Shown piece by piece: positions 16,194 through 23,554 of a stretch of DNA of 25,413 bases. Position 1 is the stretch's first letter. The number at the start of each line of letters is the position of its first letter. Source of the stretch: Acidobacteriota bacterium (GTDB lineage Bacteria > Acidobacteriota > UBA4820 > DSQY01); NCBI GenBank assembly GCA_021814355.1, contig JAKAIJ010000004.1, forward strand, positions 1 to 25,413. Direction: 5' to 3'. The position numbers and the translations under genes were made by a program. The notes beneath the pieces were generated by a model. The model made no database searches, had not been told where the DNA came from, and saw nothing but the letters and a program-made list of their open reading frames with translations.

Positions 16194-17054
16194 TTACTCC
16201 TTTCCCGCGAGGGCCGCGGCGCAGGTCAGCGCCTGCCGGTGCGCCGCCACGTCGTGGACCCTGAAGAGCCGCGCGCCGCCGAGAAAGGCCGCCACGTGGA
16301 GCGCCAGCGTGCCGGGCAGGCGGTCCTCCACTCCGGCTCCCGTGAGCGCGCCCACCACGCTCTTGCGCGAGGCGCCCACCAGGACGGGGCGGCCCAATGC
16401 CAAGAGGGGCGAGAGGTCCCTCAGGAGCGCCAGGTTGTCCTCGACCCGCTTTCCGAAGCCGATGCCGGGGTCCAGAACCAGCCGCTCCTCGCGGACGCCT
16501 TCCCGGCGGGCCGCGTCAAGCCGTTCGGCCAGTTCCGCCGCCACCTCGGCGGGGGCGTCGGCGTAGACGGGGGCCTCCTGCATCGTCTTGGGGACGCCCC
16601 GCATGTGCATGAGCACGAGCGCCGCGCCGCGCTCGGCCACGAGTGGGAGCAGGCCCGGGTCGAGGCGCCCCGCGGAGATGTCGTTCACCACGTCGGCCCC
16701 CGCGTCGAGCGCCCGGCGCGCCACCTTGGCCTTGGTGGTGTCCACCGAAAGGGGGAGCTCCGGGAGCGCCGCGCGCACCTGTTCCAGGACGGGCCCCAGC
16801 CTGCGCCACTCCTCCCTCGCCGGGACCGGATCGCTGCCGGGGCGGCTCGACTCGGCGCCCAGGTCCAAGAGGTCCGCGCCCTCCTCGGCAAGGCGTACCG
16901 CCTGGGCGACGGCGGCCCCGGGATCGAGAAAGCGCCCCCCGTCCGAGAAGGAGTCGGGCGTCACGTTCACCACGCCCATCAACAGGAAGGGACGGTCCGC
17001 GAGGAGATCCCGCCCGCCCACGCGCCAGGCGGCGGACCCGGCCGGGGGCCTCAC
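16194..17054 (-). CDS. folP: Dihydropteroate synthase
   Basis: Folate biosynthesis enzyme joining hydroxymethyl-dihydropterin pyrophosphate and p-aminobenzoate; target of sulfonamides. 286 residues. Family motifs: MGVVNVTPDSFSDGG (26-40), DLGAESSRPG (loop 2), VDTTKAKVARRAL followed by GADVVNDISA, VLDPGIGFGK, and GASRKSVVG, which contains the substrate-binding Ser-Arg-Lys. The GTG start at 17054 overlaps the ftsH stop (GTGA, 17051-17054), which suggests translational coupling. The C-terminus (HDVAAHRQALTCAAAL) is normal. The tilS-hpt-ftsH-folP order is a recurrent bacterial arrangement. Confidence 0.95.
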   Translation of the reverse strand: MRPPAGSAAWRVGGRDLLADRPFLLMGVVNVTPDSFSDGGRFLDPGAAVAQAVRLAEEGADLLDLGAESSRPGSDPVPAREEWRRLGPVLEQVRAALPELPLSVDTTKAKVARRALDAGADVVNDISAGRLDPGLLPLVAERGAALVLMHMRGVPKTMQEAPVYADAPAEVAAELAERLDAARREGVREERLVLDPGIGFGKRVEDNLALLRDLSPLLALGRPVLVGASRKSVVGALTGAGVEDRLPGTLALHVAAFLGGARLFRVHDVAAHRQALTCAAALAGKE

Positions 17055-18964
17055 GCCCCCTCGAGCCCCTCGCGCAGGGCGGGGCCGGGAGCGGGCTTGG
17101 CGGCGGGGGCCGCCTCTCGGGAGGGCTCCGCCTCGGCAGGCGGGGCCGCCGCATGCAGGGGGAGCGGCTCGCCCTTGAGCAGCGCCTCGAAGTCGGCGCG
17201 GTCGAGCACCTCGCGCTCGAGCAAGGTCCTGACGATGACCTCCATGCGGTCCCGGTGCTCGCCCAGAATGGTCTCGGCCCTCTTCTTGGCGGCGAGGACG
17301 AGGGCCTTCACCTCCTCGTCAATCTCCCGGGCCGTCTCCTCCGAGTACTGGGCGCTGGTGCCGCCCTCCCAGAAGGTGCCGAAGGGGTTCCGCTCCCCCT
17401 TGTAGGAGAGCGGGCCGAGCCGCTCGCTCATCCCCCAGACGGTGACCATGTTGCGCGCCATCTCGGCCACCTTCTCGAGGTCGTTGCCCGCTCCGGTGGT
17501 CACGGAGCCCAAAAAGATCTCCTCGGCGCAGCGGCCGCCCAGCAGCACCGCCATCTCCTCTTCGAGGTACTCCCGGGAGTAGTTGTAGCGGTCGTCCACG
17601 GGGAGCTGCTGGGTGACGCCCAGGGCCATGCCGCGCGGCACGATGGAGACCTTGTGGACGGGATCGGCCTTGGGAAGATGAAAGGCGACGATGGCGTGGC
17701 CCGCCTCGTGGTGGGCCACCACGTTGCGCTCCTCCTCCGAGAGGATGAGCGAGCGCCGCTCGGAGCCCATGAGGACCTTGTCCTTGGCGAACTCGAAGTC
17801 CTCCATCTCGACGGCCTTCTTTCCCAGGCGCGCGGCGCGCAGGGCCCCCTCGTTGCAGAGGTTGGCCAGGTCGGCGCCGGAGAAGCCGGGGGTCCCGCGG
17901 GCCACGATGGAGAGGTCCACGTCGGGGCTCAGCTTGATGGCGCGCACGTGGACGCCGAGGATCTCCTCGCGCCCCTTGAGGTCCGGGCGCGGCACCACGA
18001 TGCGCCGGTCGAAGCGCCCGGGCCGCAGCAGCGCCTGGTCGAGGACGTCGGGGCGGTTGGTGGCGGCGATGAGGATGACCCCCTCGTTGGCCTCGAAGCC
18101 GTCCATCTCCACCAGGAGCTGGTTGAGAGTCTGCTCGCGCTCCTCGTGGGAGCCCGCCACGCCGAAGCCGCGGTTGCGGCCCACGGCGTCAATCTCGTCA
18201 ATGAAGACGATGCAGGGGGCGTTCTTCTTGGCCTGCTCGAACATGTCGCGGACGCGGCTCGCGCCCACGCCCACGAAAAGCTCCACGAACTCGGAGCCCG
18301 AGATGGAGAAAAAGGGCACGTTGGCCTCGCCCGCGATGGCCTTGGCCAGGAGGGTCTTTCCCGTCCCCGGCGCGCCCATGAGCAGGACCCCCTTGGGGAT
18401 CTTGCCGCCGAGCTTCTTGAAACGGCCCGGGTCCTTCAGGAAGTCAATGATCTCCTGGAGCTCCTCCTTCACCTCCTCGATGCCCGCCACGTCCTTGAAG
18501 GTGACCTTGTTGCCGCCCTCCGGCATCATGCGCGCCTTGGACTTGCCGAAGCTCATGGCCTTGTTTCCGCCCGACTGCATCTGGCGCATGAAGAAGATCC
18601 AGAAGCCGATGAGCAGGACCGCCGGGAGAATGTAGAAGAGGGCCATCACGTACTGCGAGGCGTTGGAGTCGCTGGCCTTCACGTCCACGCCCTTCTTCAC
18701 CAGCTCGGGCGTGTAGTTCTGGAGGTCGCCGGGGAGGGTGACGGTGTAGCGGGTGGCCCCCTCCACCGGGTTCTTGAGTTCGCCCCGGACGGTGGTGCCC
18801 TTGACGAGGGCGTCCTTGACCTCCCCTTTGTCCACGAGGGCGGTGAACTGGCCGAACGGCAGCTCCACCTCCTTCACGCTCGCCTTGCGCAGCAGGCCGA
18901 AGGAGACGATGACGATGGCGATGATGAGGGCCCACAGGAGTACCGACCGAAGCTGGGCGTTCAC
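17051..18964 (-). CDS. ftsH: ATP-dependent zinc metalloprotease FtsH
   Basis: Membrane-anchored AAA+ protease for quality control of membrane and regulatory proteins, 637 residues. Two N-terminal membrane helices (about 8-24 and 106-126) bracket a periplasmic domain. The AAA+ module has Walker A GAPGTGKT (197-204), Walker B CIVFIDEIDA (251-260) and the second region of homology (ATNRPDVLDQALLRPGRFDR, 301-320). The zinc site HEAGH is at 419-423, with Asp495 as likely third ligand (GAGNDLEK). The C-terminal tail (about 600-637) is rich in Pro and Ala. The start is a GTG at 18964 preceded by GAGGAG. A 142-base gap and a weak terminator separate it from hpt, so it may have its own promoter, but I saw no clear one. 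Confidence 0.96.
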   Translation of the reverse strand: MNAQLRSVLLWALIIAIVIVSFGLLRKASVKEVELPFGQFTALVDKGEVKDALVKGTTVRGELKNPVEGATRYTVTLPGDLQNYTPELVKKGVDVKASDSNASQYVMALFYILPAVLLIGFWIFFMRQMQSGGNKAMSFGKSKARMMPEGGNKVTFKDVAGIEEVKEELQEIIDFLKDPGRFKKLGGKIPKGVLLMGAPGTGKTLLAKAIAGEANVPFFSISGSEFVELFVGVGASRVRDMFEQAKKNAPCIVFIDEIDAVGRNRGFGVAGSHEEREQTLNQLLVEMDGFEANEGVILIAATNRPDVLDQALLRPGRFDRRIVVPRPDLKGREEILGVHVRAIKLSPDVDLSIVARGTPGFSGADLANLCNEGALRAARLGKKAVEMEDFEFAKDKVLMGSERRSLILSEEERNVVAHHEAGHAIVAFHLPKADPVHKVSIVPRGMALGVTQQLPVDDRYNYSREYLEEEMAVLLGGRCAEEIFLGSVTTGAGNDLEKVAEMARNMVTVWGMSERLGPLSYKGERNPFGTFWEGGTSAQYSEETAREIDEEVKALVLAAKKRAETILGEHRDRMEVIVRTLLEREVLDRADFEALLKGEPLPLHAAAPPAEAEPSREAAPAAKPAPGPALREGLEGA

Positions 18965-19084
18965 GCGTTCTCCTCTCGGGGCCCCCGCCGTGGGGACCCC
19001 CGGGCGGCCCTTGGGCCTCCCGACGGTTCAGACCGGCTTCCTGGGCGCGGGTTCCAGCGGGGCGCGCCTCGTCCGCCCCCTTTG

Positions 19085-19105
19085 AAAAACCCCGCGTGGG
19101 CGCGG
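19085..19105 (-). terminator. Possible weak terminator after hpt
   Basis: On the minus strand CCGCG-CCCA-CGCGG (19105-19092) lies just past the hpt stop and is followed by GG and TTTTT (19089-19085). The stem is only 5 bp, so read-through into ftsH is likely. Confidence 0.45.
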
Positions 19106-19106
19106 C

Positions 19107-19622
19107 TCATTCCGGCTCGACCCAGGTGATGTACGGCAGGTTCCGGTACCGCTCCTGCCAGTCGAGGCCGTAGCCCACGACGAACTTGTCGGGCACCGAG
19201 AAGCCGCGGTAGTGGACCGGCACGTCGAGCTTACGCGCCGAGGGCTTGTCCAGAAAGGCCGCCACGCGGATGGACGCCGGCGCGCGCTCCACCTCCAGGT
19301 GCTTGAGGAGGTAGTCGAGGGTGATGCCCGTGTCCACGATGTCCTCGACGACCAGGACGTGCTGGCCCGCCAGGTCGAGGGAGGAGGTGAAGAGGATCTT
19401 GGCGTGCTTGCCGTCCACCTGGCTCTTCATCTCGATGAGGGCCAGGCGCACATCCCCGGGCAGGAGCCGCATGAGGTCCGCCAGGAAGGGGATGGAGCCC
19501 TTCAGGACCGCGCAGAGGACGAGGGTCTTTCCGGCATAGTCGCGGGCGATCTGGCCCGCCATCTCCCCCACGCGCTGGGAGATCTGCCTCTCGGTATACA
19601 GGATGCCGCTGGCGAGCTTCAC
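19107..19622 (-). CDS. hpt: Hypoxanthine phosphoribosyltransferase
   Basis: Purine salvage enzyme making IMP/GMP from hypoxanthine or guanine and PRPP; 171 residues, normal length. Motifs: LKGSIPFLADL (40-50, pyrophosphate-binding loop), the PRPP loop VVEDIVDTGIT (91-101) with the acidic pair Glu-Asp, and the C-terminal FVVGYGLDWQERYRNLPYI (147-165) typical of HPRT. The start is a GTG at 19622 with GGGGAGG six bases upstream. It overlaps the tilS stop (GTGA, 19619-19622). A longer open frame upstream overlaps tilS out of frame and is not used. Confidence 0.95.
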   Translation of the reverse strand: MKLASGILYTERQISQRVGEMAGQIARDYAGKTLVLCAVLKGSIPFLADLMRLLPGDVRLALIEMKSQVDGKHAKILFTSSLDLAGQHVLVVEDIVDTGITLDYLLKHLEVERAPASIRVAAFLDKPSARKLDVPVHYRGFSVPDKFVVGYGLDWQERYRNLPYITWVEPE

Positions 19623-20557
19623 GTCCGACCTCCCCGGAGCGGCGCGGGCCTCAGCCGCAGGCCTCCGCGCTCCCGGACCCCTTCCCACGGCCCCGGCAGG
19701 GCCACCACGGCGCCCGACCGGGCGGCCCGTAGGGCGACGAGGGCGTCCACGTGTCGCTCGGTGATGCGGCCCAGGTCTCCGCGCAGGGCCTTCAGCCCCC
19801 GCCGGACCTGGCGCCGGGCGTCGCCCTCGCCGAGGGCGCGCAGGGCCCCCCACGGAAAATATAGGGTCTCTCCCTCCCTCACCGCAATGTCGGCGGGCCC
19901 CGGCGCCGCCGCCGCGAGTCTCGCGTGGCGCGCCAGCGCGGCGAGGTGGCGACGGAAGCCCGGGAGCGACCGGTCGAGGAAGGGCAGCAGGTCGCGCCGA
20001 ATGCGGTTGCGCAGGAACCTCCGGTCGGCGTTGGAGGCGTCCTCCCGGACCGGCATGCCGCAGAGCCGGGCCGCCCCGCACAGCTCGGCTCCCGAAAAGT
20101 CGAGGACCGGCCTCAGGACACGGCCCGCGCGGGGCAGGACCGCCGCGAGCCCCTCGAGTCCCGCTCCCCGCGCGATGCGCAGGAGGACGGTCTCGGCCTG
20201 GTCGTCGAGCGTGTGGGCCGTGGCGATCCAGTCCCACCCTCCCTCGGCCCGGAGCCGCTCGAGCGCGGCGTAGCGCCCCTCCCGGGCCCAGGCCTCCACG
20301 CTCGTCCCCTTCGGCGGGCGGCCGCGCAGGCGGGCGGAGGCGAAGGGGAGCCCGAGGGACCGGGCGAGGGCTCCGGCTGCCTTCGCGTCGGCGTCCGCGT
20401 CGGCGCCGCGCAGGTTGTGGTGGATGTGGGCCACGCCGAGGACGAGGCGGGGCCGGGGGAGGGCCGAGAGGAAGAGCGAGAGCATCCCCGCCGAGTCCTT
20501 GCCCCCGGAGACGGCGAGCAGGAGCCGGTCCCCGTCGCGCAACGGGGTCGCCGCCAC
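19619..20557 (-). CDS. tilS: tRNA(Ile)-lysidine synthetase TilS
   Basis: Converts the wobble C34 of tRNA-Ile(CAU) to lysidine so that it reads AUA. About 312 residues from the proposed start. The PP-loop is SGGKDS (about 17-22). TilS-type motifs follow: GVAHIHHNLRG, ATAHTLDDQAETVLLRIARG and the LRNRIRRDLLPFL region. The C-terminal part is shorter than in E. coli TilS. The reading frame is open back through the tRNA gene, with no ATG between the tRNA 3' end (20586) and the PP-loop. The GTG at 20557 is the best candidate, although its ribosome-binding site (GGAAGG) is very close. Residues encoded just upstream (LLKRFRK) also look family-like, so the true start may differ. It sits 28 bases after a tRNA(CAU) gene, its potential substrate. 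Confidence 0.88.
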   Translation of the reverse strand: MAATPLRDGDRLLLAVSGGKDSAGMLSLFLSALPRPRLVLGVAHIHHNLRGADADADAKAAGALARSLGLPFASARLRGRPPKGTSVEAWAREGRYAALERLRAEGGWDWIATAHTLDDQAETVLLRIARGAGLEGLAAVLPRAGRVLRPVLDFSGAELCGAARLCGMPVREDASNADRRFLRNRIRRDLLPFLDRSLPGFRRHLAALARHARLAAAAPGPADIAVREGETLYFPWGALRALGEGDARRQVRRGLKALRGDLGRITERHVDALVALRAARSGAVVALPGPWEGVRERGGLRLRPAPLRGGRT

Positions 20558-20585
20558 CGCCTTCCGGAACCGCTTGAGGAGGGGA

Positions 20586-20662
20586 TGGTGGCGGTGCAGG
20601 GACTTGAACCCCGGACACAACGGATATGAGCCGTTTGCTCTAACCACCTGAGCTACACCGCC
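20586..20662 (-). tRNA. tRNA with CAU anticodon (Ile2 or elongator Met)
   Basis: Full 77-base cloverleaf with encoded CCA. The acceptor stem GGCGGTG/CACCGCC is fully paired. The D-arm is GCTC...GAGC and the anticodon arm AACGG-CTCATAT-CCGTT. The variable loop is GTGTC and the T arm CGGGG-TTCAAGT-CCCTG. G1-C72 pairing rules out initiator tRNA. The T-loop TTCAAGT, as in E. coli tRNA-Ile2, and the tilS neighbour favour Ile2, but elongator Met cannot be excluded by eye. U38 in the anticodon loop is unusual; A is common there. Confidence 0.93.
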
Positions 20663-20672
20663 CCGGCGCTCC

Positions 20673-20701
20673 ATTCTAGACGCCGCGCGCGGGGGTGTCA
20701 A
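20673..20701 (-). promoter_or_regulatory. Consensus sigma70 promoter for tRNA(CAU)-tilS-hpt
   Basis: The minus strand has TTGACA (20701-20696), a 17-base spacer and TAGAAT (20678-20673): a perfect -35 and 5 of 6 in the -10. The predicted start is near 20666, a few bases before the tRNA 5' end at 20662. Confidence 0.85.
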
Positions 20702-20719
20702 CGGCCGCCCCGCGCGCGG

Positions 20720-20725
20720 TATGAT
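20720..20725 (+). promoter_or_regulatory. Probable -10 element for the response regulator gene
   Basis: TATGAT (5 of 6 to consensus) divergent from the tRNA promoter. No strong -35 is seen. Transcription would start near 20732, just before GGAGG (20733-20737). If correct, the ATGs at 20721 and 20724 lie in the promoter and are not start codons. Confidence 0.4.
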
Positions 20726-20741
20726 GGGGGGCGGAGGCGCC

Positions 20742-21128
20742 GTGGACGCGGTGAAACGGGTCGTGATCGTGGACGACAGCGAGGCGTTCTGCCGCGTGTG
20801 GGCGGACTTCTTCCGGGGGCGCTACCCCGACCGCGTGGCGGTGGAGACCTACTCGGACCCGCTGGCGGCCCTGCGCGAGGTGCGTCCCGACATCGGGCTG
20901 CTCCTGCTCGACCTGGAGATGCCGGGCCTCGACGGCGCGAAGTTCCTCGAGTTCGCGGCGGCCAAGGGGGTGGACCGCCGCCGCATCGTCATCGCCAGCG
21001 CCCGGGACGCCGACTACCTCCACGAGCTCTTCCCCGCGGGCCGCTGCCTGGCGGTGATCAACAAGGAGGACCCGCCGCAGCAGGCCGCCTTCCTCATGAT
21101 CCTCGAATCGGTGATGCGCAAACTCTGA
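20742..21128 (+). CDS. Single-domain response regulator (receiver only)
   Basis: Stand-alone receiver of 128 residues, so output must come through another protein. Acid pocket Asp11-Asp12 (VIVDDSE), phospho-acceptor Asp57 (LLLLDLEMPGLDG), switch residue Ser86 (IVIASARD) and Lys108 (VINKEDPP, although Pro does not follow directly as in the usual KP). The GTG at 20742 is chosen because GGAGG lies four bases upstream. The ATG at 20721 would add seven residues (MMGGGGA) and has no ribosome-binding site. A further GTG at 20751 is also possible. It lies 15 bases before the methyltransferase gene, probably the same transcript. The partner kinase is not in the window. Confidence 0.85.
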   Translation: MDAVKRVVIVDDSEAFCRVWADFFRGRYPDRVAVETYSDPLAALREVRPDIGLLLLDLEMPGLDGAKFLEFAAAKGVDRRRIVIASARDADYLHELFPAGRCLAVINKEDPPQQAAFLMILESVMRKL

Positions 21129-21143
21129 GCGGGCGGAGACGGA

Positions 21144-22334
21144 ATGGGCGGACCGGCTCTCTCGCACCTGCCGCGCCTGAGGCTCCGGAAAGGGCGGCTC
21201 AAGCGCGTGGCCTCGGGCCACCCCTGGGTCTTCTCCAACGAGCTCCAGGAGGTCCCGCCCCTCGAGCCCGGCGCGCTCGCGGTCCTCGACGGCCCGGGCG
21301 GCGAACCCCTCGGCACCGGCTACTTCAACCCCCGGACCCTCATCGCCTTCCGCTGGATCGCCCGTGGGGCTGACCCCGAGCCCGACTGGCTCGAGCGCCG
21401 GGTGGCGGCGGCCGTGGCGCGGCGGAGGGCCCTCTATCCCGGCGAGGAGTGCGTCCGCCTCGCCTTCGGGGAGGCCGACGGCCTGCCCGGCCTGGTGGCC
21501 GACCGGTACGGCGACGCGGTCGTGCTCCAGTGCCTGACGGCGGGGATGGAGCGGCTGCGGGAGCGGGCCGAGGCGGCGCTGCGCGACGCCGCGGCCCCGC
21601 GACTCCTGGTGCGCAAAGACGACTCCCCCGCGCGCGCGCTCGAAGGGCTGGCGCGCGCCGCCGGGTGGGAGCCCGCGGAAGAACGGCCCGTCGCCGAGGC
21701 GCGGTACCTGGGGCTCCGGTTCCGGCTGGATTTCGAAGAGGCCCAGAAGACGGGGCTCTTCCTCGACCAGCGCGAGAACGTGAGGGCGCTCCTGGCGCGC
21801 CTTTCGCCGGGGGCCCGCCTCCTCGACGTCTTCTGCTACCGGGGGGCCTGGGGCCTGGCGGCGCTCAGGGCCGGCGCGCGCGAGGTCCAGTTTGTGGACG
21901 CTTCGGCCGTCGCGTGCGCCGCGGTGGAGGCGGCGCTCGCGGAGAACGGCCTGCCCGAAAGCACCATCCACCGGGGCGACGCCTTCGAGGTGCTCTCCGC
22001 GCTGCGCCACGGCGGGGAGAAGTTCGACGCCGTGGTGGTGGACCCTCCCGCCTTCGCGAAGAGCAGGAAGCACCTCGCGGAGGCCCTCAAGGCGTACGGC
22101 CGCCTCAACGCCCTCGCCATGGCGCTGGTGGCGCCGGGCGGCCTGCTCGCCACCTGCTCGTGCTCCCACCACGTGGGGCGCGAGGAGTTTCGAGAGCTTT
22201 TGAGAGAGACCGCGGCGAGGGCCGCGCGGGAGGCCCGCCTCGTCGAGTTCCGCGGCCACGCTCCGGACCACCCGGTTCTGCTCTCCTTTCCCGAGGGCGA
22301 CTACCTCAAGTGCGCCATCATCCGGCTGGCGTGA
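21144..22334 (+). CDS. RlmI-like 23S rRNA (cytosine-5) methyltransferase
   Basis: SAM-dependent class I methyltransferase, 396 residues, close to RlmI length. The N-terminal PUA domain is at about 10-75 (RLKRVASGHPWVFSNEL). A central domain follows, ending QKTGLFLDQREN (201-212). The catalytic domain has SAM motif I LLDVFCYRGAWGL (226-238), DPPAF (300-304) and TCSCSHH (337-343) with Cys340 as likely nucleophile. Members of this family make m5C1962 in 23S rRNA or act on related sites, so I withhold the gene symbol. The ATG at 21144 follows GGAG. It is likely co-transcribed with the response regulator. Confidence 0.9.
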   Translation: MGGPALSHLPRLRLRKGRLKRVASGHPWVFSNELQEVPPLEPGALAVLDGPGGEPLGTGYFNPRTLIAFRWIARGADPEPDWLERRVAAAVARRRALYPGEECVRLAFGEADGLPGLVADRYGDAVVLQCLTAGMERLRERAEAALRDAAAPRLLVRKDDSPARALEGLARAAGWEPAEERPVAEARYLGLRFRLDFEEAQKTGLFLDQRENVRALLARLSPGARLLDVFCYRGAWGLAALRAGAREVQFVDASAVACAAVEAALAENGLPESTIHRGDAFEVLSALRHGGEKFDAVVVDPPAFAKSRKHLAEALKAYGRLNALAMALVAPGGLLATCSCSHHVGREEFRELLRETAARAAREARLVEFRGHAPDHPVLLSFPEGDYLKCAIIRLA

Positions 22335-22386
22335 CCGGAGGAGCTTCTCCGCGGCGAGCGTCCCGAACGGCGGAGTCTAACGCGGG

Positions 22387-22415
22387 TTGACGGGGGAAGC
22401 CCCGCAGTCTACAAT
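22387..22415 (+). promoter_or_regulatory. Sigma70 promoter for tRNA-Phe
   Basis: TTGACG (22387-22392), 17-base spacer, TACAAT (22410-22415): 5 of 6 in each hexamer. The predicted start is near 22422, inside the left arm of the leader hairpin at 22419-22440, about 20 bases before the tRNA. Confidence 0.8.
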
Positions 22416-22418
22416 CAT

Positions 22419-22440
22419 CGCGCCGGTTTTGGCCGGCGCG
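22419..22440 (+). repeat. Inverted repeat directly before tRNA-Phe
   Basis: Perfect 8-bp arms CGCGCCGG (22419-22426) and CCGGCGCG (22433-22440) around TTTTGG, ending two bases before the tRNA. In the 5' leader it could form a small hairpin abutting the RNase P site, although the predicted transcription start falls within its left arm. Confidence 0.6.
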
Positions 22441-22441
22441 T

Positions 22442-22517
22442 GCCCCTGTAGCTCAGATGGTAGAGCAGAGGACTGAAAATCCTCGTGTCGGTGGTTCGAT
22501 TCCGCCCGGGGGCACCA
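22442..22517 (+). tRNA. tRNA-Phe (GAA)
   Basis: 76-base cloverleaf with encoded CCA. Acceptor GCCCCTG pairs with CGGGGGC (one wobble), D-arm GCTC...GAGC, anticodon arm GAGGA-CTGAAAA-TCCTC with anticodon GAA (22475-22477), T arm with TTCGATT loop, A73. The patatin gene starts 36 bases later on the same strand. Confidence 0.97.
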
Positions 22518-22552
22518 CTCCTCACCCCAGCAGAGCCCGGCCCGGAGAACCC

Positions 22553-23512
22553 ATGTCCTCCTTCCGTCCAAACTCCGTCCGCCCCCTCGCGGCCGCGGGC
22601 CTGCTGCTGCTCTCGGCCTGCGCCGAGTCCGGCCCCCTCGTGGCGGTGCCGCCCGTGCCGCCCGGCCAGCCGGCGGCCCTGCGGGAGGTGAAGCCCAGGG
22701 TGGCCCTCGTGCTCGGCGGGGGCGGCGCGCGCGGGTTCGCCCACGTGGGAGTCCTGCGGGCGCTCGAGCAGGAGAAGATCCCCGTGGACCTCGTCGTGGG
22801 GACCTCGGTGGGAAGCCTCATCGGCGCGCTCTACGCGGACACGGGGCGGGTGCTCGACCTGGAGTACGCGGCCCTCGCCATCGAGAAGGAGGACCTCTTC
22901 GACTACCAGGCCCTCTCGTTCTTCTCCGGGGGCTTCGTGAAGGGCGAGCGGCTGGAGAAGTTCCTCGAAGCGAAACTCCGCAGCCGGAACATCGAGGACT
23001 TCAAGGTGCGCTACGCGGCGGTGGCCGTGGACGTGCGGACCGGCGAGACGGTGGTCTTCGACCGCGGGCCCGCAGCCCCGGCCGTCCACGCCTCCTGCGC
23101 CGTCCCCGGAGCCTTCGTGCCTGTGCAGTACCAGGGCCGGACCTTCGTGGACGGAGGGGTCACCAACCCGCTGCCCGCGGACGTGGCCCGCCGCATGGGC
23201 GCCGAGGTGGTCCTCGCGGTGGCCATCCCCGCCCGGGTGCCCTCCGAGGCGCCCGCCAACCCCGTCTCGGTGGCCTACCAGGCGGCCACCATCATGTCCG
23301 GCGAGATCGGCCGCCTGCGGGAGCGGGAGTCCGACGTGGTGATCGCCCCCGACGTGGGCGACGTGGCCTACGACGACCTGGGCCAGAAGAAGCGGCTCAT
23401 GGAGGCGGGGATGGCTGCGGCCGAGCGGGCCATGCCCGCCATCTACGCCGCCTTGAGGGCCAAGACCCGGACGGCGCCGGTGGAGGCCCCGGCGGCTCTG
23501 GCTCCACGTTGA
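22553..23512 (+). CDS. Patatin-like phospholipase lipoprotein
   Basis: Predicted envelope lipoprotein with a patatin lipid-acyl-hydrolase domain, 319 residues. A short signal peptide ends in the lipobox LSAC, with Cys23 as lipidation site. The oxyanion-hole motif is GGGGARGFAHVGVL (55-68), the nucleophile Ser85 in GTSVG (83-87), and the catalytic Asp200 in FVDGGVTNPLP; both dyad residues are intact. The RssA/YchK and NTE families are related, but those lack a lipobox. The ATG at 22553 has GGAG five bases upstream; a frame running back into the tRNA is not used. It follows tRNA-Phe on the same strand with no terminator between, and its stop overlaps the -35 of the presumed microcompartment promoter. 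Physiological substrate unknown. Confidence 0.9.
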   Translation: MSSFRPNSVRPLAAAGLLLLSACAESGPLVAVPPVPPGQPAALREVKPRVALVLGGGGARGFAHVGVLRALEQEKIPVDLVVGTSVGSLIGALYADTGRVLDLEYAALAIEKEDLFDYQALSFFSGGFVKGERLEKFLEAKLRSRNIEDFKVRYAAVAVDVRTGETVVFDRGPAAPAVHASCAVPGAFVPVQYQGRTFVDGGVTNPLPADVARRMGAEVVLAVAIPARVPSEAPANPVSVAYQAATIMSGEIGRLRERESDVVIAPDVGDVAYDDLGQKKRLMEAGMAAAERAMPAIYAALRAKTRTAPVEAPAALAPR

Positions 23513-23537
23513 CGCGGAGGGCGGCGCGGCCTATGCT
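23509..23537 (+). promoter_or_regulatory. Possible sigma70 promoter for the microcompartment genes
   Basis: TTGACG (23509-23514), 17-base spacer, TATGCT (23532-23537). The -35 overlaps the patatin stop codon (23510-23512). Start near 23544 leaves a very short leader holding GGAGGG, with the BMC ATG at 23555. Confidence 0.5.
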
Positions 23538-23554
23538 GGAAGGCGGAGGGAACC

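Noticed and set aside
16643..19129. 828-codon plus-strand frame antisense to folP and ftsH
   Set aside because: Same cause: no motifs, and FtsH/FolP on the other strand have complete active sites.
22336..22351. CGGAG-N6-CTCCG hairpin after the methyltransferase gene
   Set aside because: Only 5 bp and no T-tail; not enough to call a terminator.
22442..22517. tRNA-Phe as an integration site for a mobile element carrying the microcompartment genes
   Set aside because: No integrase and no repeated tRNA 3' end in the window; the flanking genes share the same high-GC composition.
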